From JASHPR01 sp963795055 (GTDB lineage Bacteria > Actinomycetota > Actinomycetes > Streptosporangiales > Streptosporangiaceae): a DNA stretch of 64,000 bases. Of this stretch, positions 9,320 to 18,800 are shown piece by piece. Every line of letters begins with the position of its first letter. Position 1 is the first letter of the stretch. The position numbers and the translations under genes are program-made. Below the pieces are notes generated by a model that worked only from the letters and a program-made list of their open reading frames with translations, was not told where the DNA came from and ran no database searches. Location: contig CAWCGJ010000012.1 of assembly GCA_963795055.1 (NCBI GenBank), positions 1 through 64,000 of the forward strand. The letters are read 5' to 3'.

Positions 9320-10021
9320 ATGAGCCCCCCACCCGACGCAACGAGCCCGCCCGATGCGACGACCCAGCCGCGGGACCCGACGAGCCAGCACCGGAAGCGG
9401 TACGCGTCGCAGGTGCGCGACGAGCAGGCCCGCCGTACCCGGCGGGCGATCGTCACCGCGGCTCACGACCTCTTCCTGGCCCAGGGTTATGCGGCCACCA
9501 CGATCGACGGGATCGCGGAGGCCGCGCACGTGAGCCGGCGTACCGTGTTCAACTCGGCAGGCGGCAAGGTAGCCCTGCTCAAGCTCGCCCTGGATTGGGC
9601 CATCGTCGGCGACGACGAGCCCATAGCCCTGATCGACCGCCCGGCCATCAAGGCGATCCTGGCCGAGTCCGACCCGCGGAAGGCACTCATGCTCTGGGTG
9701 CAGACCGTGACCGACACCGCCACCCGCACCACGCCGCTCGGCGAAGTTCTCATCGCCGCAGCCGATATCGACCCGGCGGCCGCACAGCTGCTCGCCGAGG
9801 CGAACCGCAACCGGATGCTGGGCGCTACCATGTTCATCCGGTATCTCGCGTCCCTGGACGGACTGGCCGCCGGCATAACCGAGCAACATGCCGCGGAACT
9901 CTGCTGGGCACTCACCGACGGCCACCTCTACCGGCTGCTGGTCGCTCAGCGCAGCTGGAGCACCGCCGACTTCAACCGATGGCTGTCCGACAGCCTCGCG
10001 GCGGCACTGCTGCCTACCTGA
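9320..10021 (+). CDS. TetR-family transcriptional regulator
   Basis: About 233 residues. After a Pro/Thr/Asp-rich N-terminal tail, the DNA-binding domain runs from RRTRRAIVTAAHDLFLAQGY through TTIDGIAEAAHVSRRTVFNS, the canonical TetR helix-turn-helix. The phenylalanine in TVFNSAGGK sits where TetR proteins usually have Y/F followed by F. The ligand-binding domain ends near FNRWLSDSLAAALL. The ATG at 9320 is used; an upstream in-frame TTG at 9287 is possible. It is divergent from the DHA2 exporter and is expected to act as its repressor, released when an exporter substrate binds. Confidence 0.88.
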   Translation: MSPPPDATSPPDATTQPRDPTSQHRKRYASQVRDEQARRTRRAIVTAAHDLFLAQGYAATTIDGIAEAAHVSRRTVFNSAGGKVALLKLALDWAIVGDDEPIALIDRPAIKAILAESDPRKALMLWVQTVTDTATRTTPLGEVLIAAADIDPAAAQLLAEANRNRMLGATMFIRYLASLDGLAAGITEQHAAELCWALTDGHLYRLLVAQRSWSTADFNRWLSDSLAAALLPT

Positions 10022-10060
10022 ACAGGCCGCAACCCAGCGATACGGCGAGCCTGAAGAGAC

Positions 10061-10095
10061 GTACCGCTCCGTATCCACCACCTCAGAAGCGGTAC
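10061..10095. terminator. Hairpin after the TetR gene
   Basis: GTACCGCT (10061-10068) and AGCGGTAC (10088-10095) form a perfect 8-bp stem with a 19-base loop, 40 bases after the TetR stop. There is no T-tract. It is a plausible terminator separating the TetR gene from the TPR fragment. Confidence 0.35.
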
Positions 10096-10117
10096 CGGGG
10101 GACCACCACCGCCGGCT

Positions 10118-11131
10118 GTGAATGCCCGCAGCCACGACCCGCGGGTGCTGGCGGCCGCGCTCAACGCCCAGGGCCTGCTGGCGCGGGCACAGGATCAGTA
10201 CGCCGACTCCGCGCGCAGCCACCGGGCGGCGCTGGAGCAGGCGCGGGCAGACGCCGACCGGGCTGGTGAAGCGGTGGCGCTGCTGGGCCTGGGCTACGCG
10301 GCGATGTTCACCGGCGACGCCCCCCGGGCGGCGGCCCTGGCCGAGGAGAGCCTGGCCGCGGGGCGGGACTCGGGCGACCGGCACACCCTGGCGCAGGTGC
10401 TGTTCCTGCTGGGCTGGGCGGCGGGCAACGCGGGCCCGGGAGCGTCCGAGCGGGCGGAGGCGTTCGGCACCGAGGCGCTGGGCCTGTTCCGCGCCCTGGG
10501 TGACACCGGTGGGCAGGCCGATGTGTTGTTCATGCTGGGAACGTTCGGGGTGAACGCGGGCGACTACCAGCGGGCGGAGCGTTTCTTCGCCGACAGCCTG
10601 GCGCTGCTGCGCGAGCGGGGTGACGAGAAGAGCACGGCCCGGGGCCTGGGCGGGCTGGGGACCGCGCTGCTGAACCTGGATGAGCGGGCTGCCGCCCGGG
10701 AATTGCTCGAGGAAAGCCTGGTCGTGGCCCGGAAGTTCGACGACCGCTGGAGCACGGCCATGTCGCTGACGCTGGTGGGCCACGTCGACCTGGCCGACGG
10801 CGACCACGCCCAGGCGCAGGCACTGCTTGCCGACGCGGCATTGCTGTTCGCCGAGACCGGCAACCTGATGTATGTGCAATGGTGCCTGGAGGGCCTGGCC
10901 GGCACGGCGGCGGCCCGCGGCGACTACGAGCGCGCCGCCGAGCTCGACGGCGCACGCGACGGCCTGCGGGCCCAGATCGGCGTGCTACTGCCGCCCGTCT
11001 ATCCAGCCGGGTACGCGCGGACACTGGCCACTATCCGCGCCGCACTCACCCCGGCAGCTCTCGACGCCGCCCGCGCCCGCCTCGCAGACCAGTCACCACA
11101 GCAGATCACCGCAGCCGCTACCAGCAATTGA
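10118..11131 (+). pseudogene. TPR-region fragment of a regulator-type ATPase (COG3903-like), or orphan TPR protein
   Basis: 337 residues made of degenerate TPR units (ALNAQGLLARAQDQYADS, ALLGLGYAAMFTGDAPRA and similar, each about 35-40 residues). The C-terminal end, GVLLPPVYPAGYARTLATIR, resembles the tail of large AfsR/LuxR-type NTPase regulators (PP...Y...L..IRAAL). The ATPase and DNA-binding domains that normally precede this region are absent, and it starts at a GTG without a convincing ribosome-binding site. I infer that it is the 3' remnant of a longer regulator. An independent TPR protein cannot be excluded because the frame is fully intact. Confidence 0.55.
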
Positions 11132-11356
11132 AACCACCCGAGACCGCCCGCCGGAACTCGCCCTAGAACTGGGTGATCTACGTGCCGTCTGCGGGTAAAC
11201 GAGCTGGCAGCAGTCCACGCGCATACTCGGTCGGCACGATTTTGGATTGTCTATAGGACGAATCGCTACCACCGCCTGTGACGACGGCGCCTGCAGCGAT
11301 CAAGCCTGTCTAGCCGCTCGGCCGCCACAGAAGAAGCAGACCGCGGCCATCGCGTT

Positions 11357-12755
11357 TCAGCTGGTCGCCCGGATTACGGGCGGGGACCAAGAACCGTCGA
11401 GTACCTGTGGCGCGGGGTCGTACACGCGAAGCACGAGGCTGAAAGCACCCGTGGGCGCCGGCAGCCAGTTCACGTCTGTCCCGCCGGGACGGCTGGCCGA
11501 CACGACGATGGTGAGAGAGCCGTCGTCACCTCGTAGGAGGCGGCCGGGTGTTTGGTCTCCGATTGAGTAGCGGCCGATCGGGTTGGCCACAAGGAACCCT
11601 GCGGCGTTATAGAGCGTGATCGACCAGAAGCCGTCGGATCCATGGGGCGGAAGGCCCGCGGCTGGGAACCGGATCTGGTAGCTGCGGGTTCCAGCCAGCG
11701 CAGTAGTGGTCGTCCCTGACCGGGCGTGGCTGGCGCTGAAGTAGACGGCTTGGGCCGGGACCTGCGTACCGAGCGTCTCCTCCGCCAGGCGGGCGCGCTG
11801 CAGATAGTCGGTTCCATACGATCCCACCACGGCACCCCGGGTATATCCGGTCCAGATTGTGGTGGAGCCTTCGCCGGCCGCTCCGGCCAGAAGGCTGGCC
11901 CCAAGCCCCAGAGCCTTGAGATATTCGGCCGCGTTACCCGAACTGGTGGCTCCAGGCGCTCGTCCCGGACCGATGCCGGCAGCAGCCATGGCGGCGACGA
12001 CCGGGCCGTCGGCGGCAGTGGGCGGATCGGCAGCCATGTCTTTCCCGAGATCGCCCAGGAACCCAAGCGACGTCGATGACGGTAGTGCCGGTGCCGGAAC
12101 CTTTCGGGATGGTGCCGTGCCAGCCGGGACCGACGAACGCATAGGTGCCACCGTGGCCGCCGTCGGTAAGCACGCCCACGTCAGCGATCGTGTTGGTGTA
12201 CATGTCGAGCAGCTGGAAATCGACGTAGCGTCCGCGCATCGAGGGAACGCTGAGAAGCTGGGGTCCGGCGCGCAGGTCCAGAAATGCAGTCGAGTAGAGC
12301 GTGTCATCGTTCGGGTCGGCCACCGAGGTCGAGTTCGGACCAGCCAGCCTCGTTGCGTTGTCGAGGACGTTTACCCTGACGAGGCAGGCCAGAAGATCCC
12401 GCAGATGACTCATGATCACCAGGGGCAGGCCCCAGACCTCGGCGTCGATGGTGCCCGCGCACAACGTGATGTCGGACGCGCCTGCCCTGCGGCATGCAGC
12501 GCTCGCTTCGCCCAGCAGCGCCGGGTGGGCACTGACCGGGCCCGGCGGCTCGATCAACTTTGCCGCGGGAACCGACGTCACAGTCGTTGATGCCGGTGAC
12601 TTCCCCGATTCCGGGGCCGGACTCTCGGGACTTGCCGTCTTAGGCGGTCCTGAAGTGCATCCCGCCAAGACGAGGGACACGACAACGAGGATGGCGCCGA
12701 TGCGGAAAGAGCGCGACGTCCTCTGTTCCCCATCGCCCGGATGACCTGCCGGCAT
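11357..12755 (-). pseudogene. DUF1254/DUF1214 lipoprotein, internally deleted and frameshifted
   Basis: The N-terminal part (12755 down to about 12070) starts MPAGHPGDGEQRTSRSFRI and has a lipoprotein signal ending in LVLAGC. It continues with a DUF1254-like region (PNDDTLYSTAFLDL, GRYVDFQLLDMYTN, GPGWHGTIP). The C-terminal part, in another frame, carries FLGDLGKDMAADPP and then the DUF1214 domain (DGFWSITLYNAAGF, NPIGRYSIGD), ending at 11357. At the junction (about 12055-12075) the frame changes, and roughly 55-65 residues normally found between WVxGR and the FxxxLxxxLAANPP-like segment are missing. The gene is therefore broken. Intact relatives are exported proteins of unknown function. Confidence 0.7.
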
Positions 12756-13120
12756 CGCGCGTTCGCGGGAAGTCCCAGGCCAGCGTCGCTTCACCGTCCG
12801 GGAATCGCCTCGCCGTCGCTGCGGTCGCTTCACGACCCATCGCCCCACTCAGTGCGATGCCGTCTATGGACGTAGCCCGAGTGTCGCCCACCGACTTGAC
12901 GCGGTGCGACCCCGGCTCTGGCGTGCGGGCATCTTTTCTTAGGTGTCGTTGGTGTCAGGCCACAACCGGCCCCAGTGTGCTGTGTAGCGGCATGGCCTGT
13001 GGAGCACCGCGGCGGCTGTGGTGCCGTTGCGGCATCGGGGCTGTCGTTGCTGATGGTGTCCTTCGCGGGTCGCTCGCTAAGGTAGCGCGTACAAGCTGGC
13101 GGCACGGGAATACTGTGGGC
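12756..13120. other. Non-coding region upstream of kup
   Basis: 365 bases between the divergent pseudogene and the potassium transporter. An open frame extends the transporter upstream to 12857, but its residues (Cys- and Arg-rich, e.g. FLRCRWCQ) match no Kup N-terminus. I looked for the c-di-AMP (ydaO) riboswitch often linked to potassium transport and did not recognise its core. TTTTCTTAGG near 12937 is the only AT-rich patch. Confidence 0.4.
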
Positions 13121-15022
13121 GTGAGCCGACGTGCTGGTGCGCAGGGGGCTCTCGCGCTCGGTGCCCTCGGAGTTGTCTTCGGGGACATCGGGACGAGCCC
13201 GCTGTACACGGTACAGACCGTCTTCAGTCCGAGCGATCCGCACCCGGTCAGGGTGTCGCACGAGAGCATCTTCGGGGTCACCTCGCTCATCTTCTGGTCG
13301 GTGACGATCATCGTCACCGTCACGTACGTCACGCTCGTGATGCGGGCCGATAACGACGGCGAGGGCGGGATCATGGCGCTGATCGCCTTGATCCGCCGCC
13401 GGGCCCTGCCCGGCGGCGCCCGGGCCAAGGCCGTACTAGCCGCGCTCGGCATCTTCGGGGCCTCGCTGTTCTTCGGCGACAGCATGATCACGCCCGCCAT
13501 CTCGGTGCTGTCGGCGGTCGAGGGCGTGGAGGTCGCGGCACCGTCGGTGTCCAGCCTGGTCATCCCCATCACGGTGGCGATCATCGTCATCCTGTTCCTG
13601 ATCCAGCGGCTGGGCACGGGCGTCGTGGGACGAATGTTCGGGCCGGTCATGAGCGTGTGGTTCACCGTTATCGCCGTGCTCGGTATACGGAGCATCGTCG
13701 CTCACCCGGTGATCCTGGAGGCGCTGTCGCCCAGCTACGCGATCGGCTTCCTGGCCGGCCACTTCGGCACCGCGTTCTTCTCGCTGACCGCCGTCGTCCT
13801 GGCCGTCACCGGAGCCGAGGCGCTGTACGCGGACATGGGGCACTTCGGGCGCAGGCCGGTCAGGCGCGCCTGGCTGCTGGTCGTCTTCCCCGCCTGCATC
13901 CTGAATTACTTCGGCCAGGGCGCCCTGATCCTGGGTAACCGGGCCAGCATCAGCAACCCGTTCTTCCTGCTGGCCCCGGGGTGGGCCAGGCTCCCGATGG
14001 TGTTCCTGGCCACCGTGGCGACCGTCATCGCCTCGCAGGCGGTCATCAGCGGCGCCTTCTCGGTCGTGCACCAGGCCGGGCGGCTCGGCTACCTGCCGCG
14101 GCTGCGCATCCAGTACACCTCCGAGCAGATGATGGGCCAGATCTACGTCCCGTGGGTCAACTGGCTGCTGCTGGTGGCCGTCCTTACCCTGGTGCTCGCG
14201 TTCCGGACCGCGGCCGCGCTGGCCTACGCCTACGGCACGGCCGTGACCGGCACGATCACGATCACCACCCTGCTGTTCTTCTACTACGCCCGCCATCAGT
14301 GGCGATGGCCGCTATGGGCCGTGCTGACAGGCGGCGGCGCCCTGCTCGTCATCGACTTGCTTTTCTTCGCCGCTAACCTGACCAAGCTGTTCCACGGAGC
14401 GTGGTTCCCGCTGCTGATCGGCGTCATCACCTTCACCGTCTTCATCACCTGGCAGCGAGGCCGCGAACTCGTCACGGTGCGGCGGATCCAGGCCGAAGGG
14501 CCGCTGCCGGAGTTCATCAAGCATCTGCACGCCATGAAGCCCCCGCTGCACCGGGTGCCGGGCAGCGCCATCTTCCTCAACCGCGGCAAGGCCACCGCCC
14601 CGCTGGCGCTGCGGGCCAACGTCGAACACAACGAGATCCTCCACGACGAGGTCCTCATCCTCTCGATCGAGACGATGCCCGCACCGCACGTCCCCGAAGC
14701 GGAGCGGGTGCAGATCGACGATCTCGGGTACAAAGAGGACCGGATCATCTACGTCACCGCCCGCTTCGGCTACATGGACCAGACGAACATCCCGGACCTC
14801 CTGCCGCTGATCCGCGACGCCGACCCCGGAAACCCCCTTCCCGACGACAACCTGTCGTACTTCGTGTCGCGCATCGAACTCGTCCAGGGCCATGCGCCGG
14901 GCATGAGCCGCTGGCGCAAGCGCCTGTTCATCGCGACATCACGGATCACCGCTGACGCCGCCGAATCCTTCCATCTGCCCCGCGAGCGCACCGTCATCAT
15001 GGGCTCGCGCATCGAACTCTGA
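13121..15022 (+). CDS. kup: Kup/Trk-type low-affinity potassium transporter
   Basis: 633 residues from the GTG at 13121, the normal length for Kup (about 620-650). The family signature ALGVVFGDIGTSPLYTVQTV is at the N-terminus, followed by about 12 membrane helices with GGIMALIALI, FGDSMITPAISVLSAVEG and TGAEALYADMGHFG, and a cytoplasmic C-terminal domain. Known function is proton-coupled potassium uptake across the cytoplasmic membrane. A GTG at 13115 is an equally possible start; the longer frame from 12857 is unlikely. It stands alone, with no partner genes. Confidence 0.93.
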   Translation: MSRRAGAQGALALGALGVVFGDIGTSPLYTVQTVFSPSDPHPVRVSHESIFGVTSLIFWSVTIIVTVTYVTLVMRADNDGEGGIMALIALIRRRALPGGARAKAVLAALGIFGASLFFGDSMITPAISVLSAVEGVEVAAPSVSSLVIPITVAIIVILFLIQRLGTGVVGRMFGPVMSVWFTVIAVLGIRSIVAHPVILEALSPSYAIGFLAGHFGTAFFSLTAVVLAVTGAEALYADMGHFGRRPVRRAWLLVVFPACILNYFGQGALILGNRASISNPFFLLAPGWARLPMVFLATVATVIASQAVISGAFSVVHQAGRLGYLPRLRIQYTSEQMMGQIYVPWVNWLLLVAVLTLVLAFRTAAALAYAYGTAVTGTITITTLLFFYYARHQWRWPLWAVLTGGGALLVIDLLFFAANLTKLFHGAWFPLLIGVITFTVFITWQRGRELVTVRRIQAEGPLPEFIKHLHAMKPPLHRVPGSAIFLNRGKATAPLALRANVEHNEILHDEVLILSIETMPAPHVPEAERVQIDDLGYKEDRIIYVTARFGYMDQTNIPDLLPLIRDADPGNPLPDDNLSYFVSRIELVQGHAPGMSRWRKRLFIATSRITADAAESFHLPRERTVIMGSRIEL

Positions 15023-15398
15023 CCGACTGATGGCAGCCCTTGCGCCGCGCACAGCCGCGTGCGACGAGCGCGCGTGATGCCGGACGTGATCGCGAACCAG
15101 GCCGGCGGGCGCACGACTGCGTCCGGCGGCGCTCTGGGCCGACGCGATGTACCTCAACGCGGCTGATGTGCGGACGACGTCGAAGATCGCCTTATCCACC
15201 TCGGTTGCACTGTGAGCACGTGCGATCTTGCGGTCTCCTCCCGCCGGGCCGGGCGTACGCTTCACGTGTGTCTCACCCCTCGATCGCGCACGTGACTCGC
15301 GCACCTGACTACGGCGCTCCGCCGCTCCGTCAGGTAGTCACGGTCAGCCCTATCGTTGCCGTGGCTACCTGGCGGCAGCTGGCGGAGGAGGACACGCG
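15023..15398. other. Intergenic region without recognised gene
   Basis: 376 bases. An inverted repeat ACCTGAC...GTCAGGT lies around 15300-15335. A short forward frame (ALWADAMYLNAADVRTTSK, about 15130-15210) looks codon-biased but matches nothing I know and has no start. Confidence 0.3.
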
Positions 15399-15800
15399 AT
15401 GCCGAAAACGATCAAGGGAAATGCAGGGCGAAAGCCGCCAGAGCCGTCAGCGGGACACTCCGGCATCGACGATTGGCTCGGGCTCCTTGTGCCGTATCTG
15501 CAGCCGATCGTCAAGGGGCTGGACGAGTCAATCCGGGCGGCAGTCCCCGGCCTTCACTACGCCGTCAAGTGGAAGAGGGCGTTCTACGGGCTACCAGGAC
15601 TCGGGTGGATCATCGAGATAGCCCCCTACGACGTCTCGGTGAACGTCGTCTTCCTCGGCGGCGCGGACTTCGAACCCGCGCCGCCACTCGGAACCACCGA
15701 TCGGACCCGCTACGTCAAGGTGACCACCCTGGAGGAGGGGCACCGGCCAGAGCTGCACGACTGGATAGAGCAAGCCGGCCGTACCTCAGGCTGGAAGTGA
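15399..15800 (+). CDS. DUF1801 (YdhG-like) domain protein
   Basis: 133 residues with the DUF1801 core: an N-terminal helical LVPYLQPIVKGLDESIRA, the conserved VKWKRAFYGLPGLGWIIEI (aromatic/Gly-rich), a strand SVNVVFLGG and TTDRTRYVKV. Relatives are small cytoplasmic proteins of the YdhG/Spo fold with no firm biochemical role. A good GGAGGA site stands about 7 bases before the ATG. The gene stands alone. Confidence 0.8.
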   Translation: MPKTIKGNAGRKPPEPSAGHSGIDDWLGLLVPYLQPIVKGLDESIRAAVPGLHYAVKWKRAFYGLPGLGWIIEIAPYDVSVNVVFLGGADFEPAPPLGTTDRTRYVKVTTLEEGHRPELHDWIEQAGRTSGWK

Positions 15801-16055
15801 CGGCGCCCGCCGCCCGACGGCATGACCGGGCGCCCGCAGGGGTGAGAGTGGCCTGATCTGCGCGTTAGCTGATGCCGGCAGGCCGTCACCGGCATCGACC
15901 GCTTCCGGCCGCTCGAGAACAACGTTGACCTCGGGGGTGCAACTGGGGTCGAACCGCCGGAACTCCGATGTATTTGCGAGGGCGGGCGGTGCCTCTGTGA
16001 GCGTAGGAAGCCGTGGCCGTTAGGAGACTGCGGCCGGTCAACAGGGGGTTGTCAG

Positions 16056-16754
16056 ATGGCGCTTACGTGGCCGCTAGTGCAGCAAGGATCGACGGGTGAG
16101 GACGTAAGGACCGTCCAGTACCTGGTTACGGCGCAGGGCCACCCCACGGGGGTGGATGGTGACTTCGGTCTGCTGACGAAGGCCGCCGTGCAGGCCTTTC
16201 AGTCCTCGCGCGGGCTGAGCGCCGACGGGATCGTCGGGCCGCAGACCTGGCCCCAGCTGATCATCCAGGTACAGCAGGGAAGCAACGGTGACGCCGTGCG
16301 CGCCGTGCAGAGTCAGATCCACAGCCGCGGTGACGGCGCCAACCAGGTCGCTGTCGACGGCGTCTTCGGCCCGGTCACCGATGCCGCCGTACGGGCGTTC
16401 CAGACGCTGCTCGGCCTGACGGTGGACGGGATCGTAGGGCCGCAGACCTGGAACCATCTGGTCAACGGGTATCTTGCCGCGCCAGACCCGCAGACCGCCG
16501 CCAAGGACGTGTTCAGCGCCTGGCAGGCCGGCGATCGCGATCAGGCCGCCAAGAACGCAACCGCGGCGGCGGTGAACCAGATCTTCGCCGAGGCCTTCTC
16601 GGCGGCCGACGGCTGGTCGTTCGAGGGCAGCCAGGGCGCCGCCGGAACCATCTTCAGCACCTGGCAGCGTTCCAACGGCCACCTGCTGAGGATCGGTGTC
16701 ATAAACGCTGTCGAGGGCCCGTACTACGCCGCCGACCAAGCTCAGTTTGCCTGA
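16056..16754 (+). CDS. Peptidoglycan-binding-domain protein (two PG_binding_1 repeats), probable C-terminal frameshift
   Basis: 232 residues. Two PG_binding_1 units are clear: residues about 5-70 (STGEDVRTVQYLVTAQGH, VDGDFGLLTKAAVQAFQ, DGIVGPQTWPQL) and about 75-145 (SNGDAVRAVQSQI, VDGVFGPVTDAAVRAFQ, DGIVGPQTWNHL). A third C-terminal region follows (DVFSAWQAGDRDQAAKNAT, FSAADGWSFEG). There is no signal peptide or membrane helix, which is odd for a wall-binding protein. The frame stops at 16754, but the +1 frame continues as LSLPDFYAGAWSVVYGEP to a stop at 16825-16827. This looks like the true C-terminus, displaced by a one-base indel near 16735. Confidence 0.75.
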   Translation: MALTWPLVQQGSTGEDVRTVQYLVTAQGHPTGVDGDFGLLTKAAVQAFQSSRGLSADGIVGPQTWPQLIIQVQQGSNGDAVRAVQSQIHSRGDGANQVAVDGVFGPVTDAAVRAFQTLLGLTVDGIVGPQTWNHLVNGYLAAPDPQTAAKDVFSAWQAGDRDQAAKNATAAAVNQIFAEAFSAADGWSFEGSQGAAGTIFSTWQRSNGHLLRIGVINAVEGPYYAADQAQFA

Positions 16755-17025
16755 TTTCTACGCGGGCGCCTGGAGCGTGGTTTACGGCGAACCCGCCGGA
16801 CAGCCCTGCGGTCTGATCCTGGCCTGACCGCCTGCCAATGCCTTGGGTGCTTGCCAGCCTCGGCCGGTGCCGCGCAGCGGCGCCGCTTGATCAGTTACGG
16901 CTGAATTCGACACTGGGCGTGCGAGAAGGAGCGCATCGCTGGCGGGTCCGCGCCGCCTGGTGTTCGAGCTGGACTGCCGTGACTATCTTGGCTTGTCAAG
17001 GTCCGCGTTCACCGGGGAAACGGGA

Positions 17026-18504
17026 ATGACTGAGCTGCCGACCACGAGCACAACCTTGGGCACCTTGCGCGGGTGTGTCGAGGATGGGCTATGCGTCTTC
17101 CGCGGCGTTCCCTACGCGGCCCCGCCGGTGGGTCTCGCTCGCTGGAGGGCTGCGCGGCCGCATCCCGGCTGGGATGGCGTGCGCGACGCGACGGAGTACG
17201 GGCCTTCGGCACCGCAGCCCTGGCTGCCGGGGGGAATGCCGCCGATCGGCTCTCACGGGGAGCCGCCCTTCGGCGAGGACTGCCTGACGCTTAACGTGTG
17301 GACGCCGGGCATCGACGACCTTCGCCGCCCGGTGCTGGTCTGGATTCACGGCGGCGGGTTCCTGACCGGCTCCGGGAACCTGCCTTTCTATGCTGGTGAC
17401 ACCTTCGCTCACGACGGCGATGTCGTGGCGATCTCGATCAGTTACCGGCTGGGTCCGTTGGGCTTCCTCTCCGGTGTTGGCGATGCGAACGTCTGGCTCA
17501 CCGACCAGGTGGCGGCCTTGCAGTGGATCGCCGCCAATGCGACGGCGTTCGGCGGGGATCCGGGGCGCATCACCCTGGCCGGCCAGTCCGGCGGCGCCTT
17601 CTCGATCGCGGCTCTCGCCCAGCACCCCGACACGCAGGGGCTTTTCCAGCGCGGGATTCTGCAGAGCCCTCCGCTGGGCTTCGATCCTCCCGCTGCTGAG
17701 GACATGGTTGAGCGGACATGGTCGCTGGCGCGGCAGCTTGGGCACGCCGATCTGGAGTCGCTGCACCAGGAACCCTGGGAGCGCCTGATCGAGGGCACGA
17801 TCGGCGTTATCGGTGAGTACGCCGAGTTTGGCGAATGGTCTTTGGCGTTCCTGCCGGTGATCGACAAGGCAACGCTGCCGCGGCACCCGATTGACGCCCT
17901 GGCGGGCGCCGACATTGACCTGGTGATCGGCTGGACTAGTGACGAGGCGTCATTCGCGTTCGGCATGAATCCCCCGTACGCCGCGACCACCCGTGAGCAG
18001 GTCATCGCGTGGGCGGGCACCCGGTACGGGGACCGCGCGGAATTCTTGTACGGCGTCTACGCCCAGGCGCACGCGGACTCTCGCCCGCTCGACGTGCTTA
18101 CCCAGATCGTCACCGATGACCTGTTCCGCAGCGGCGGGCTGCACGTGGCTGACGCCCGGGCCCGATACCGCCCCGTACACGCCTACCAGTTCGAGGTGAG
18201 CTCGCGCTTGCTGGACGGGGCTCTCGGCGCGACCCACTGCATGGAGTTGCCCTTCACCTTCGCCAACATCAGCCGATGGGGGGGCGCCCCCTTCGTCCAG
18301 GGCCTTCCGCCCGCGGTCATCGAGCGCGTCACCGGCGTCCTCCACAACGCCTGGATCGGGTTCGCCCGCGACGGCGACCCCAACCGCGAGGGCGCCCCGT
18401 CCTGGCGGGCCTATACGGCCGAAGACCGCGCCGTTCTCGTGGTCGGGGACGACAACATCCGGATCGAGACCGACAAGGTCAAGGCCCTATCCGCCAGTGC
18501 GTGA
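17026..18504 (+). CDS. Type-B carboxylesterase family hydrolase
   Basis: About 492 residues of the carboxylesterase/para-nitrobenzyl esterase family (alpha/beta hydrolase fold). It has an N-terminal FRGVPYAAPPVG, the EDCLTLNVWTP signature, the oxyanion-hole WIHGGGFLTGSG, and the nucleophile elbow GQSGGA with Ser at about residue 188 (canonical form GESAGA, so a Gln/Gly variant). The catalytic His lies in THCMELPFTF and the acidic residue is probably in GWTSDEASF. The ATG at 17026 is preferred to 16960 because homology begins shortly after it. The protein is probably cytoplasmic; no signal peptide is seen. The substrate is an unknown carboxylic ester. Confidence 0.88.
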   Translation: MTELPTTSTTLGTLRGCVEDGLCVFRGVPYAAPPVGLARWRAARPHPGWDGVRDATEYGPSAPQPWLPGGMPPIGSHGEPPFGEDCLTLNVWTPGIDDLRRPVLVWIHGGGFLTGSGNLPFYAGDTFAHDGDVVAISISYRLGPLGFLSGVGDANVWLTDQVAALQWIAANATAFGGDPGRITLAGQSGGAFSIAALAQHPDTQGLFQRGILQSPPLGFDPPAAEDMVERTWSLARQLGHADLESLHQEPWERLIEGTIGVIGEYAEFGEWSLAFLPVIDKATLPRHPIDALAGADIDLVIGWTSDEASFAFGMNPPYAATTREQVIAWAGTRYGDRAEFLYGVYAQAHADSRPLDVLTQIVTDDLFRSGGLHVADARARYRPVHAYQFEVSSRLLDGALGATHCMELPFTFANISRWGGAPFVQGLPPAVIERVTGVLHNAWIGFARDGDPNREGAPSWRAYTAEDRAVLVVGDDNIRIETDKVKALSASA

Positions 18505-18800
18505 TCGTGGACATCAGATCAGCGATCCAGTGGCCCGGGCGTTGCCCAGGCGTGCGAGAAGAACTCACAGAGATGGCTGGTCCATGGCTCGCAAGCACCG
18601 CGACCGTGGTGAAACCGCAGGCTGCCACGGTGACTTGACCACACTCCGTGATCGGCGTAAGCCTGCTGCCTGACTCACGATCTTCGATTTATAGCTGGCT
18701 CGCTGGCTTGACCTGCGAGTTCTTGGATCGTTGCGGGCAAATCTGCGCACTAAGCTTGGGTCGCCAGTGCGCTCAGAGGCTGGCTACTCGCTCAGCCACA
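18505..18800. other. Intergenic region, convergent genes
   Basis: 296 bases between the convergent esterase and alpha/beta hydrolase. I see no gene, no strong hairpin and no repeat in it. Confidence 0.4.

Noticed and set aside
12857..13121. N-terminal extension of kup to 12857
   Set aside because: The extra 88 residues are Cys/Arg-rich and unlike any Kup protein; the family start aligns with the GTG at 13121.
12756..13121. Possible c-di-AMP (ydaO) riboswitch before kup
   Set aside because: The conserved core of the riboswitch was looked for and not found.
15940..15985. Reverse-strand tRNA-like sequence (GGCGGTTCGACCCC)
   Set aside because: The T-stem does not pair and no class-I or class-II tRNA can be folded around it.
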